Shown one piece after another: positions 35,861 through 45,982 of a DNA stretch of 64,000 nucleotides (position 1 is the stretch's first letter; each line of letters begins with the position of its first letter). The notes under the pieces were generated by a model, which was not told the DNA's origin, ran no database searches, and worked only from the letters and a program-made list of their open reading frames with translations. This stretch comes from Viola odorata (Eukaryota; Streptophyta; Magnoliopsida; Malpighiales; Violaceae), in contig OY829545.1 in assembly GCA_963691705.1 (NCBI GenBank), forward strand, positions 38,117,475-38,181,474, in the 5' to 3' direction. The position numbers and the translations under genes were made by a program.

Positions 35861-37589
35861 GAGTAGCAACAGGAGGCGAAGTGTAAAAAGGCGTCTTAAG
35901 AGGGTGTTGGTATGTGAATTCATCAGTTCATTTCATTCCATTAATAGAGTTCAATTAGAATTCATCATTGGATGATTGAACTCTAGTGAATGGTATAACA
36001 TTTAAAATTTATAAGATTTAAAATTAATTGAAATCACCACATTGTTTGGTATATAGGTTATAAATGAAGTCATTTTAATTATTTTACCGTATTACTGTTG
36101 ATTGAGCATAAAAATCTTATTTTTTCACTGCTAAATTACTTGTAATTTAGACTATAAAGCTATTAACTAGATTCAATTCTCTCCATTTTTGTAGTGTTAG
36201 GCAAGAGACATGACTTAGAGGGAAAAGCAATAAAGAAGAGGGCAGAGTAGCAGAAAATCATTCTTGGGCACCTTCTTGGCCAAGAAGGATTAAGAGAGAC
36301 AGTGTCTGGTGGGAAACCTTGAAGACGGGCGCGAAGATCAGGAGCAATATTGGAAGTGGTCAAAACAACTAGAGACTCTGTATCATTAACTGTAGACATT
36401 CTTATTAGGAGTTTATGTATGAATCAAATTATGAACAATTTTAATTAGGATTTATCTTTTCGGTTATTATCTTTAAGTAGGATTAGAAATGTAGCTAAAC
36501 TATTTAAGCTACAAGGATTCCTTAGAGGGGGGTCCTTTTCTCCTCCTTCCCGTTATCATTTTTATTAGTTTGGGTTTGTGAACTCCTTGCTTTGTAATTC
36601 CCGACTTTGGAAATTACAAATTATCATTTTATGAAATCAACTTTTATGTTTTCTTCATCAATGTTTATGTCTAGCTAAATTCTTAATTCTTGATAAGAGC
36701 AGTAGAGTTGTGTTTCTTATTATTTCGTGAGGTATAAACGTTTTTATAATTCTTATCTTTGCATTCACGAGTTTTTTTATAAAAAAAAATCACTTTTCAA
36801 GTTAGGTTTAGATCTGGCCAATCCAAGTCCTAATTTGTTTAGTTGAAGTCATTCTTGAAGGTGATGGTAGACCTCGAATCCAGATAGATAAAATTAGACA
36901 ACTAATCTCGCAAAGGTTAGAGAAAATAAGCGATCTAATCCAGCTCTGATTGACAACTGAGGATCTTGAGTTAGGAGTTGTCTTCCCCTTTTCTTCATCA
37001 ATCAAATTAGTAAACCCTTTAACCAGCAATGCGTTGTTTGGTTAAGATTGTCTAATAGAGTGCCTCTTTAGATAATTTGATATAGGAGGGAAGTAGGAAT
37101 TCTAAGAAGTATATATGAATTCTATAGCAACTATGTAAAATATAGATGAATATCATTGAATCAATGATCAAAATATTAGAAACATAACTCATTGATGCTC
37201 TTATCAGGAACCTTTTCATAACTGTTTTCACCACACCACATCTGATCATCTTTCTTGGCCATAAAGACGGCCAAGAAATATTTTGTCAATTTTACTTGTT
37301 TCTAGAATTCTTTATTTTTAACAATCAAAACTCCCCCAATAGTTACTCAGAGTAATCTATACTGGTGAATCAAGGAAAATATAAATCAACCGTTGTGTTC
37401 TTGAGGACGAACCTCTCACTACTATCTACATGCCATTTGTGGACCGTTTTAAGTTGAATTTCTTTACTAATTTTGACGACTTCGACATGCGATCAACTGT
37501 TAATTTTAAAAAAACCAAAAAATGATCGAAAATAATTTTCATTTTCATTTTCTTACATTAAGCTTCATAAATGATATAAATTATTTAAA
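35861..37589. other. Host DNA between tandem array and Ogre 5' LTR
   Basis: About 1.7 kb. Three minus-strand readings of 65-78 codons (36163-36399, 36808-37029, 37052-37249) have non-random composition, and the first starts with an ATG, but I recognise none. They could be exon or retroelement relics. Two GGCCAAGAA phrases (36273, 37256) are seen. Confidence 0.4.
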
Positions 37590-38272
37590 GGTACTGTTGA
37601 TACTCGAATTTTGACGCCATTTTTAATTAAATTTAGCATTTCTGTCATTTTATTTAATTTACTGTCATTTTAATTAATTTACTATCATTAGCATTTTTAA
37701 ATTCTCATCGCATTTTTATCATCGTCAGCGTTCGAAATCACGCTTTTAATTTTTCGTCACGTATTTTCGTTATTATTATCATTATTATTTTTAGCCTTAA
37801 AAATCACATTTTTAATTATCCGTTAGTCATTTGCTAGTTATTTCTTCATTGTAGGTCATCGCATGAGATTTAGGATTTTTAGTATTTTATCGCATTTTTT
37901 AGCTTTTTTATTTATTTTTTATTATTATTTTTGTTCAAGCTTTTATTGGACCCGAGTAAGTTCGCTCGGACAATGGCTCGAACTCAGAATGTTTTCCATC
38001 AACTAGTACCTACTCTTTTTTTCATTCACGCCGACCAACAATGTTTCGCGTAATTTTCGTCATAACGTCATTTATTTTTCGTCTGAACATTTCATGTTTC
38101 CGAATGAGAAAATAAACATGTTAAACGAAAAATTCTCGTCATTTGCTGTAAACAGTTAAACTCGCCTTATTTTTCTCTACGCACTGGCACTTTCGGCTCA
38201 AAAATTCTGAACGTTTGTTCGCGAAAATGGCTCGAGGTCATTTAAATAGACTTAAAGGGGACATTTGGTCAT

Positions 38273-38318
38273 AACTGTTGATCTGGTTGACCAAGGAAAG
38301 TCAACCAAATCAACGGTT
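38273..38318. promoter_or_regulatory. Inverted repeat with W-box cores in the Ogre 5' LTR
   Basis: The same 19-bp arms as at 28944-28989 but with two mismatches between them, both explainable as C-to-T or G-to-A changes. TATA box 210 bases downstream. Confidence 0.65.
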
Positions 38319-38527
38319 GACAAATTAAGGTGTATGGTACACATGCACCGTGGATGTGGAGCAGCAGCGGAGCAGGCCACCAAGCAGCCTGCTCCCGTCA
38401 CTTCCTGTCACTTCCAACCCTCACCTCAGCCGCCTAGCTCGCCACCTTGCCTCCCCTAGCTCCGCCAGCACAACCGTCCGGCCACCACGCACAGCACTCG
38501 CGCTTCAACCCCACGTGACCTTCGGCC

Positions 38528-38535
38528 TATAAAAG
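38528..38535 (+). promoter_or_regulatory. TATA box of the Ogre LTR promoter
   Basis: TATAAAAG in a CCTATAAAAGGCC context, present in both LTR copies. Confidence 0.65.
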
Positions 38536-39663
38536 GCCACTCCCTCCAACGTTTCAAACCACGAATTCACCCCTAGCAATCTTGCTTCTTCTTCCTCATT
38601 GATTGATAGCTCATGTAGAGCATCGATCGTCAAAGTTCAAAGCTTTTCAGTAAGTTGTTCTTCAAGCTTTTCTTCGTTTTCATGCGTTTTTCTTCCTTTA
38701 ATTATTTAAATGTGTTTTTGATCAAATAAATTGTTTATTTTTATGCCAATAATTCATATGCATGTTGTAGATTAAATACATGCTTTTAATTTGCTAAATT
38801 GTTAGATAAATCGTGTGAATTAATTAGTTTTCGGTAATTATCATTTTTGTCATTTTTTTGAAATTAAACTCGGTACGGTTTAAACTAAAATTCGAGGTTC
38901 GTACGGTCGAGAAGCCGTCGAGGAGAAGAGCATCTTGGTATGAAGATTTATTGAAATGGCCACCTGTGGCCGGAGCTTGGCCGCCGGTAGTGGCGCCGAC
39001 GACCAAGGAAGAAGGCGGTGAATAGTGCCATAATGGCCTATTCACGCGTGAAAGGTGATGGGCTTGGCCCATCACCATTCTTTTCATTTTCTTGGGCCAA
39101 GAACTATTCCTGGCCCATTTTCTTTGTTTTTTTTCAAATTGGGCCCAGCCCATCTTCATTTTTCTAAGATCTCGGATCGTATTTTCGTAAAAATATTCAT
39201 GTTTCGTATGATTATTTTTCGTACCGTCACTTTAATTTTCTGTACTTATCAACTGTTTAAATTATTCGCACTTTAATTTCCCGCAATTTACTTTCGGAAA
39301 TTTAAATTCAATTTACCGCCTACATGGTCGGTCGCAAATATCAACTGTTTAATTTTCTGCAATATCTGTTAGCCCAAGGGCAACTTACTCTTGTTTTGAT
39401 GATTTTAGACACACAAACTAATTAGTATTACTAATGCAATTTGAAGTTAAAGTGTGTGTAGTTTGTGATCAAGCAAATAAGAAAAGAAGCAACAAATCAA
39501 GATATCACAAGCTAGAAGATCAAGTGTACATTAGAACTCTAATCATGTAAGTATGATTCAACTTAACACTTGATCAATGTTCATTAAATACCTCAAGAGT
39601 TTTTGAGTCAAAAGGTTTTAGCGAAAATGAATTTCGGAAAGGTTTTTTGCATTTTCGTCAGGC

Positions 39664-39863
39664 TTAAAACGCCATAGCGTTTGTGAAAACGCTATAGCGT
39701 TTTGCTACTGGAACGAAGGATTTCGTCCAGGAGCAAAACGCTATAGCGTTTTGAAAACGCTATAGCGTTTTGAGAAACGCCATAGCGTTTTGCCTCTGAA
39801 GTTACGAAATAACTTCAGTAGCAAAACGCTATAGCGTTATTAAAAACGCCATAGCGTTTTGCC
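39664..39863. promoter_or_regulatory. Cluster of seven palindromes AACGCYATAGCGTT upstream of the TATA box
   Basis: Seven units of AAAACGCTATAGCGTTTT or the CGCCATAGCG variant, the T version being a perfect palindrome. Two other hairpins lie between them: CTGGAACGAA...TTCGTCCAG, and CTGAAGTTA...TAACTTCAG with five bases of loop. The cluster ends about 95 bases before the TATA box. Conserved palindromes in LTRs are known for Sireviruses, where a regulatory role has been proposed. Confidence 0.85.
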
Positions 39864-39957
39864 CAACGGCTAGTTTTTCCCAACAGCTATTTTGTCCACT
39901 ATAACGGGATTTTTGGCTCCATACTTTCTTGTCTGGATCATAACTGATCTAAAACCT

Positions 39958-39965
39958 ATATATAC
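39958..39965 (+). promoter_or_regulatory. TATA box of the Sirevirus LTR
   Basis: TATATATA in ACCTATATATACTC, 590 bases into the LTR. The 3' LTR has it twice (46593, 47403) because of the duplication. Confidence 0.65.
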
Positions 39966-40279
39966 TCATCCTAGATGAGTTAGAACATAACAAGAACATT
40001 TAGAACACAAGAAAGATTTTAGAAAGCTCTCATACTTTTCAAAAGACCAAAAATCTGAGTTTTTGCAAAACCTTCAACTTGATTCTTTCATAACACAAGC
40101 TTCTCACATCCGAATTTACTCAATCTTGTGTCCATATTTCAAGTAAGGTTTAAGCTTTCTTTTGAGGTATTTCTTGTTCATTTATTGGTGTTATTTATTG
40201 AATCATACATAGTTTATTTGTACACCAATTGTGTTGCTATTTAACATTCTCTTGTCAAGTAATCTTGATTGTGTTAGGT

Positions 40280-40442
40280 TGTGATTGAGCCCGGAAAAAT
40301 CACATTGTAAGGTTTGTTGGTTGAGCCCGCAAAAACCAAGTGTAAGGTTATTGGTGATCCCGTGAAAACCAAGTGAAAGGTTTATTGGTTGAGCCCGCAA
40401 AAACCAAGGTGTAAGGTTTGAGTTGAACCCGTAAAAACTCAA
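40280..40442 (+). other. Row of five stem-loops with constant loop and varying stem (R/U5)
   Basis: Stems TGTGATT/AATCACA (40280-40304), TTGGTT/AACCAA (40317-40339), TTGGT/ACCAA (40351-40372), TTGGTT/AACCAA (40385-40407) and TTGAGTT/AACTCAA (40418-40442) each enclose a loop of form GANCCCG...AAA. Spacers read TGTAAGGTT or close. The position is downstream of the TATA box, so the row would be in the 5' leader of the RNA. Present also in the 3' LTR. Confidence 0.72.
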
Positions 40443-40646
40443 GGTAATAACGAAGTGTTCGTTGTTCAAAATCCTAAGAGGAGGACTCTTAGGTAGTGGA
40501 GTACAATTCATTGAGGAATTGGAACCACTATACATACTTGTGTTTTTACATTCTATTTCCGCACTCAAATTATTTACAATTTGTGTTAGATTTTTTATTG
40601 TCTATTATTGCCTATTCACCCCCCCCTCTAGGCCACGTTTATCAAT

Positions 40647-40658
40647 TGGTAGCGGAGC
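40647..40658 (+). promoter_or_regulatory. Primer binding site of the Sirevirus
   Basis: TGGTAGCGGAGC two bases after the LTR, an initiator-Met-type site with the same deviations as at 15987. Confidence 0.7.
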
Positions 40659-40703
40659 AAGGTACTTGTTTTGTAGGTTTAATCACCTCAAGTAAAAGAT
40701 CAA

Positions 40704-42467
40704 ATGGCTCAAGAGGGATTATATTGTGCTCTCAACCGTGCACCATTTCTTGATGGGAACAACTACTTACAATGGAAGATAAAGATGATAGCCTTCCTAG
40801 GTGGACAAGATCAAATCATGCTAGATTGCGTTTTACATGGATTTGTCACTCCCATGGAACCTCCAGCTGAAGATGGATCAACAAAACCTCTTCCTTTTGA
40901 GAGGTGGCCAGCTGGATCAATTGCAAGAAAACAAAGTGAAGACAAGGCAAGGTATGCTTTATTTTGTTCAATTTCTCAAAATGAATTTAACCGTGTTAGT
41001 GCTTGTAAATTGTCCAAAGATGTTTGGGATACTTTGGAGACAGCTCATGAAGGCACTCCTCAAGTGAGAACCATTAGACTCAACACACTCAAGCGTGAGT
41101 ATGAATTGCTAGATATGAAGAGTGGTGAGACTATTTATGATTTAAGCACTAGAATTCAAAATATTTGCAATACTATGGGAACTCTTGGTTGGACTCCTAG
41201 TGATGAGGAGATGGTAAGAAAACTTCTTAGTATTTTACCTAACTCTTGGAATGCCAAGACTTCTATTTTTGATGAGCTAGAAAAGAGACCTACCTATTCT
41301 CAACTTGTTGGCTCTCTTACGGCATTTGAGTACAAACTCAAAATGGGTGAACCGGAAGTACAAAAAGCCAAGAGCAACAATGTAGCATTTGTTAGCAAGG
41401 ATCAAGGGAATGAAGAAAACATTGAGTCTTTGGCCGCTTTTGCTAGAAATTTCAGGAAATTTTGGCACAACAATGAGAAAAAGCAAAGGTATCAAGGTGA
41501 GCATTCTAACACTTCTAAATCCAAGTTTAAAAATGATAGTGTTGTTTGTTTTGGATGTGAAAAGCCAGGACATGTCAAGAGTGAATGTCCCAACCTTGAT
41601 AAGAAGAAAAAGTTTGAGAAAAGAGGTTCTAAGGATGGGAAAAATTCCCGTAGATATCCTAAGAGGGCTCTAAAAGCTACAACTTGGGATGATGATGAGA
41701 GTGAAGAAGAAAGCTCACAATCCCAATCGGAAGAAGAAGAAGAGATATCCAACATATGCTTCCTTGCAAATGAATGTGACTCTTCCGATGAAGAAACCGA
41801 ATTCTCCCTCATGGCTAAAGAAGATAGCGACAATGATTCGGTTAGTGATAATGATTATTCTTTTGATGAATTGCAAAATGCTTTTAATGATCTTGGTACA
41901 CAATTTCAAGATATGTGTAGGAAAAATGCAAAAATTGTTAAGGAACTAGATAACCTCAAAAATGACATTAGTGAGCTAGAAGAGCTAAACAAAGGGTTAA
42001 CTAGTGAAAACAAATTACTTGAAGATGCATGCAATAAACTCAAAAATGAAAATGCTATTTGTAAAATGTGTGCAAACTCTAGTAAAGAAATAGCTCTTTT
42101 GAATGAAAAGATTAATGTTCTTGAAGCTACTTTAGCTAAATTCATGCAAAGTGCTAAAACTCAACAAGATTGTTTAAAGGATCAAAAGTTTAGAAGTGAT
42201 AAGAGTGGTATTGGTTTTGATAATTCTACTAGCATAAGAAAGGCTAAAACTACTTTTGTTAAAACTAGAAATTATAACAATGCTAGTACATCTAATCACT
42301 CACATGATAGACCTTTATACAAATGTAGCTATTGCAAGAGAAATGGTCATTTGTCTTATTTTTGCTATATTCGTAGAGATGATGTTTATGCAAAACAAAT
42401 GTGGGCACAAAGAAGTGCACTTGCTAAGAAAGGACCCAAACAAGTTTGGGTTCCTAGAACTAACTAG
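40704..42467 (+). CDS. Sirevirus gag protein (587 aa)
   Basis: The first ATG after the primer site. The N-terminal half is the copia gag domain (DUF4219/UBN2 type; FLDGNNYLQWKIKM near residue 16, AKTSIFDELEKRPTYSQLV near 190). It has a first zinc knuckle CFGCEKPGHVKSEC (41547-41588), an acidic Ser/Glu-rich stretch, a coiled coil (about residues 400-480) and a second knuckle CSYCKRNGHLSYFC (42324-42365). Two knuckles and a long C-terminal extension fit Sirevirus gag. The protein forms cytoplasmic particles with the RNA. The frame ends in TAG at 42465; pol follows in the same frame after a second TAG at 42477. Confidence 0.9.
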   Translation: MAQEGLYCALNRAPFLDGNNYLQWKIKMIAFLGGQDQIMLDCVLHGFVTPMEPPAEDGSTKPLPFERWPAGSIARKQSEDKARYALFCSISQNEFNRVSACKLSKDVWDTLETAHEGTPQVRTIRLNTLKREYELLDMKSGETIYDLSTRIQNICNTMGTLGWTPSDEEMVRKLLSILPNSWNAKTSIFDELEKRPTYSQLVGSLTAFEYKLKMGEPEVQKAKSNNVAFVSKDQGNEENIESLAAFARNFRKFWHNNEKKQRYQGEHSNTSKSKFKNDSVVCFGCEKPGHVKSECPNLDKKKKFEKRGSKDGKNSRRYPKRALKATTWDDDESEEESSQSQSEEEEEISNICFLANECDSSDEETEFSLMAKEDSDNDSVSDNDYSFDELQNAFNDLGTQFQDMCRKNAKIVKELDNLKNDISELEELNKGLTSENKLLEDACNKLKNENAICKMCANSSKEIALLNEKINVLEATLAKFMQSAKTQQDCLKDQKFRSDKSGIGFDNSTSIRKAKTTFVKTRNYNNASTSNHSHDRPLYKCSYCKRNGHLSYFCYIRRDDVYAKQMWAQRSALAKKGPKQVWVPRTN

Positions 42468-42479
42468 TTTGTTTTGTAG

Positions 42480-45400
42480 ATGTGCCGAAAACCCCATGCA
42501 AATAAATGGTACTTGGATAGCGGGTGTTCGAGGCACATGACGGGTGATAAGAAGAAATTCACCCATTTGAAGGAAGAAGATAGAGGAAATGTACGATTTG
42601 GAGATAACCTTAAACGTAAAGTTTCGGGCATCGGTAAAGTTGGTCATTCTCCTTCTATTGAACATGTTTTATTTGTGCATGGCTTGAAATTTAATTTATT
42701 GAGCATTAGTCAATTGTGTGATAAAGATTTAATTGTGATTTTTACTTCCACTCATTGTGAAGTAAGAAATGTTTTCACACGTGATTTAATTTTCATGGGT
42801 AATCGAGTTGGAAATATTTATATGATTGATTTAAATGATATTCCTAACAATGATCATACATGCTTAAGTGCTTTCGTTGATAATTCATCTATTTGGCATA
42901 GAAGACTTGTGCATGTAGGTATGGAAAACATTGCAAAGCTTTCTAGGAAAGAGCTTGTGAGAGGCTTACCTAAGTTGAAGTTTGAGAAGGAAGGGTTGTG
43001 CAATGCATGTCAATATGGGAAGCAAATTAAGAGCTCCTTCAAACCTATCAAATCCGTTTCAACTTCAAGGCCATTGCAACTCCTACATCTTGACTTATTT
43101 GGCCCTATGAGGACGGTAAGTGTTGGAGGTAAGAGTTATGTTTTTGTCATTGTGGATGATTTTTCTAGATTTACTTGGGTTATCTTCTTGGCTCATAAGA
43201 ATGATGCATGTGAAAGATTTAAACAACTTTGCAAACGTATTCAAAATGAACAAGGTTCCAAAATTTTGAGAATTAAAAGTGATCATGGTGGTGAATTTGA
43301 AAATGGCATGTTTCAAGATTTTTGCAATGAAAATGGTATTTTTCATAATTTTTCATGTCCTCGCACTCCTCAACAAAATGGGATAGTTGAGAGGAAAAAT
43401 AGAACATTGCAAGAAACGGCTAGAACTCTTTTAAATGAGCATAATACACCAAAACGTTTTTGGGCCGAAGCCGTTGCAACCGCATGTCATGTTTTAAATC
43501 GTGTTCTAATTCGACCATTGCTTAATAAAACTCCTTTCGAATTATGGCATGATAAGAAACCCACCATTGCATACTTTAGAGTCTTTGGATGTAAATGTTT
43601 TATTCTTAACATCAAAGATAATTTGGGCAAATTTGATGCAAAGTCGGATGAAGGCATTTTTCTTGGTTATTCTACTACTAGCAAAGCATATAGAGTTTAT
43701 AATAAGAGAACTCTAGTTGTAGAAGAATCCATGCATATTGCTTTTGATGAATCTAATCCTTTTGAAAGTGTGAAAGAGATAAATAGTGATGTAGAAGAAG
43801 TTTTTGGAAGCTCTCAAGCCAATCCTCCTTCACTAGATACTCTAGAAATTCAAGAGGAGAAAGAGCCGGAAGAAGAGGTGCTTGAGGATACAAATGTTAA
43901 CGTGAATCAAAATGGTCAAGGCCCCTCCCATTCCAAATCTTGGAAAATCATGGAAGCTCATCCACAAGAGCAAATCATAGGTAATATCCGAAGCAAAGGT
44001 ATTGCCACTCGCTCTTCCTTTAGAAATTTGAATGATCATCATGCATTTGTTTCTCAATTTGAACCTAAGAAATTTGATGATGCCTCACATGATGAATATT
44101 GGATGATTGCCATGCAAGAGGAACTAAATCAATTTGAGCGAAATTGTGTTTGGAAATTAGTTCCTAGGCCTAGCAACCATACTATCATTGGCACCAAGTG
44201 GGTTTTTCGAAACAAACTTGATGAATCGGGAAATGTTATTAGGAATAAAGCTAGATTGGTAGCCCAAGGGTATAACCAACAAGAAGGTATTGATTTTGAT
44301 GAAACATTTGCCCCCGTTGCTAGACTTGAATCCATTCGCATGTTATTAGCATTTGCATGTTTTAAAAACATTAGCTTATTTCAAATGGATGTTAAAAGTG
44401 CATTTTTGAATGGTTATATCATGGAAGAAGTGTATGTCAAACAACCTCCCGGTTTTGAAGATCCTAAATTTCCTAACCATGTTTTTAAATTGGAAAAGGC
44501 TTTATATGGTCTTAAGCAAGCTCCTAGAGCTTGGTATGATCGTTTGAGTCAATTTTTATTGAACAATGGTTTTAAAATGGGAAAAATTGATTCTACACTC
44601 TTTACTAAACATGATGGTAATCATATGTTAATTGTGCAAATTTATGTTGATGATATCATATTTGGTGCTACTAACGATTCTTTGTGCAAGGAGTTTGAGA
44701 AATGTATGCATAGTGAGTTCGAAATGAGTATGATGGGAGAATTGACATTTTTCCTTGGACTCCAAATTCGACAATCTAAGGAAGGAATATTTCTCAATCA
44801 AGCAAAATACATCAAGGATCTCTTAATCAAATATGGATACAAAGATGTCAAGGAGAGTCCTATTCCCCTTAGTCCAACCGTCAACCTCGACAAAGATGAA
44901 GATGGTAAAGATGTAGATATTACTCTATATCGAGGTATGATTGGAAGTCTTCTTTATTTAACGGCAAGTAGACCGGATATAATGTTTAGTGTTTGTCTAT
45001 TTGCTCGTTTTCAATCTTGTCCTAAAGAATCTCACTTGCTTGCTTTGAAAAGAATTTTCAAATATTTGAAAGGTACTTCTAAATTAGGTCTTTGGTACCC
45101 TAAAGGGTCTAGCATTGATTTAATTGGCTATACCGATTCAGATTTTGCTGGTTCTAAAACGGATAGGAAAAGCACTAGTGGTTCATGTCAATTTTTAGGA
45201 CAATGCATGGTTTCTTGGTCAAGTAAGAAACAAAATTCGGTAGCTATTTCTACTACGGAAGCTGAATATATTGCTGCCGGATCTTGTGTATCTCAAATTT
45301 TATGGATGAAACAAACCTTAGAAGATTTTGATCTTAAGTTTTGTAAAATTCCTGTTTTTTGTGATAATCTAAGTGCCATCCAATTGACCAAGAATCCTAT

Positions 45401-45590
45401 TTGCCACTCACGAACCAAGCATATTGATATAAAACATCATTTTATTCGTGATCATTTGGCAAAAGGAGACATTGTGCTTGAATTTGTTGGTACTAACAAA
45501 CAACTTGCAGACATTTTTACCAAAGCTCTTGCCAAAGAACGGTTTGTGGAACTAAGGCATGAAATTGGTATTTGCAACCCATTTGAGTAA
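42480..45590 (+). CDS. Sirevirus pol polyprotein: protease, integrase, RT, RNase H (1036 aa)
   Basis: Same frame as gag, open for 1036 codons from the ATG after the second TAG. Residues 9-20 hold the protease motif WYLDSGCSRHMT. The integrase zinc motif (WHRRLVHVG...CNACQYGK) is at about 140-185, its core D, D, E near LHLDLFGPM, KSDHGGEFEN and NGIVERKNR (200-310). RT starts near 560 (KWVFRNKLDESG) with YVDDIIFG near 723, and RNase H has TDSDFAGS and STTEAEYIA. This is the copia order, integrase before RT. All catalytic residues are present. The native start is probably inside gag by readthrough or frameshift, so 480 is only the first ATG. Confidence 0.9.
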   Translation: MCRKPHANKWYLDSGCSRHMTGDKKKFTHLKEEDRGNVRFGDNLKRKVSGIGKVGHSPSIEHVLFVHGLKFNLLSISQLCDKDLIVIFTSTHCEVRNVFTRDLIFMGNRVGNIYMIDLNDIPNNDHTCLSAFVDNSSIWHRRLVHVGMENIAKLSRKELVRGLPKLKFEKEGLCNACQYGKQIKSSFKPIKSVSTSRPLQLLHLDLFGPMRTVSVGGKSYVFVIVDDFSRFTWVIFLAHKNDACERFKQLCKRIQNEQGSKILRIKSDHGGEFENGMFQDFCNENGIFHNFSCPRTPQQNGIVERKNRTLQETARTLLNEHNTPKRFWAEAVATACHVLNRVLIRPLLNKTPFELWHDKKPTIAYFRVFGCKCFILNIKDNLGKFDAKSDEGIFLGYSTTSKAYRVYNKRTLVVEESMHIAFDESNPFESVKEINSDVEEVFGSSQANPPSLDTLEIQEEKEPEEEVLEDTNVNVNQNGQGPSHSKSWKIMEAHPQEQIIGNIRSKGIATRSSFRNLNDHHAFVSQFEPKKFDDASHDEYWMIAMQEELNQFERNCVWKLVPRPSNHTIIGTKWVFRNKLDESGNVIRNKARLVAQGYNQQEGIDFDETFAPVARLESIRMLLAFACFKNISLFQMDVKSAFLNGYIMEEVYVKQPPGFEDPKFPNHVFKLEKALYGLKQAPRAWYDRLSQFLLNNGFKMGKIDSTLFTKHDGNHMLIVQIYVDDIIFGATNDSLCKEFEKCMHSEFEMSMMGELTFFLGLQIRQSKEGIFLNQAKYIKDLLIKYGYKDVKESPIPLSPTVNLDKDEDGKDVDITLYRGMIGSLLYLTASRPDIMFSVCLFARFQSCPKESHLLALKRIFKYLKGTSKLGLWYPKGSSIDLIGYTDSDFAGSKTDRKSTSGSCQFLGQCMVSWSSKKQNSVAISTTEAEYIAAGSCVSQILWMKQTLEDFDLKFCKIPVFCDNLSAIQLTKNPICHSRTKHIDIKHHFIRDHLAKGDIVLEFVGTNKQLADIFTKALAKERFVELRHEIGICNPFE

Positions 45591-45982
45591 GTCTTTTGCT
45601 ATTTGCATTCATTTGGTATGTTTGGATTTTTATCTTTGCTTGCTCCTTTCTTTACTCCTTATTTGATCTTTTGGACCTCCTATTTTTTTACCCTTTTTGT
45701 TAATGACAAAGGGGGAGAATAAGGGGGAGAGTGAGTTAAGGGGAAGATATCTATCTATTGGTAATGAAGCTCACATCAAAGGGGAGAATGGTAAGATTTA
45801 GGGGGAGCAAAACTTTTTATCTTTGCTATGCTCTATGTGCAACTAATGTTTTATGTAGGGGGAGCATTCCTTTGGCAAAGATAGGAGATGTAAGTTTTCT
45901 CCATTTTTACTTCAACTTCAATTGCTAGTTCAATTATGATTTATAATTAGCTTGTGGTTGTCATCATCAAAAAGGGGGAGAT
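45591..45982 (+). promoter_or_regulatory. Multiple polypurine tracts before the Sirevirus 3' LTR
   Basis: AAAGGGGGAGAATAAGGGGGAGAG (45709-45732), further AGGGGAAG, AAAGGGGAGA, AGGGGGAGC (two) motifs and the final AAAAAGGGGGAGAT (45969-45982). Several such tracts are typical of Sireviruses. No ORF in this stretch. Confidence 0.82.

Larger units (their letters stand above)
39367..40644 (+). repeat. 5' LTR of the Sirevirus (1278 bp)
   Basis: Starts TGTTAGCCC, ends TTTATCA. It carries the palindrome cluster (39664-39863), a TATA box (39958) and five stem-loops (40280-40442). The last 90 bases differ clearly from the 3' LTR. Confidence 0.93.

Noticed and set aside
36163..37249. Three minus-strand readings as exons of a host gene
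   Set aside because: No recognisable family and no consistent splice sites that would join them; left as unidentified within the intergenic entry.
39664..39863. Regularly spaced palindromic repeats that look superficially like a CRISPR array
   Set aside because: Eukaryotic LTR context, spacing not constant, 'spacers' are only a few bases and repeat themselves, and no cas genes; it is an LTR palindrome cluster.
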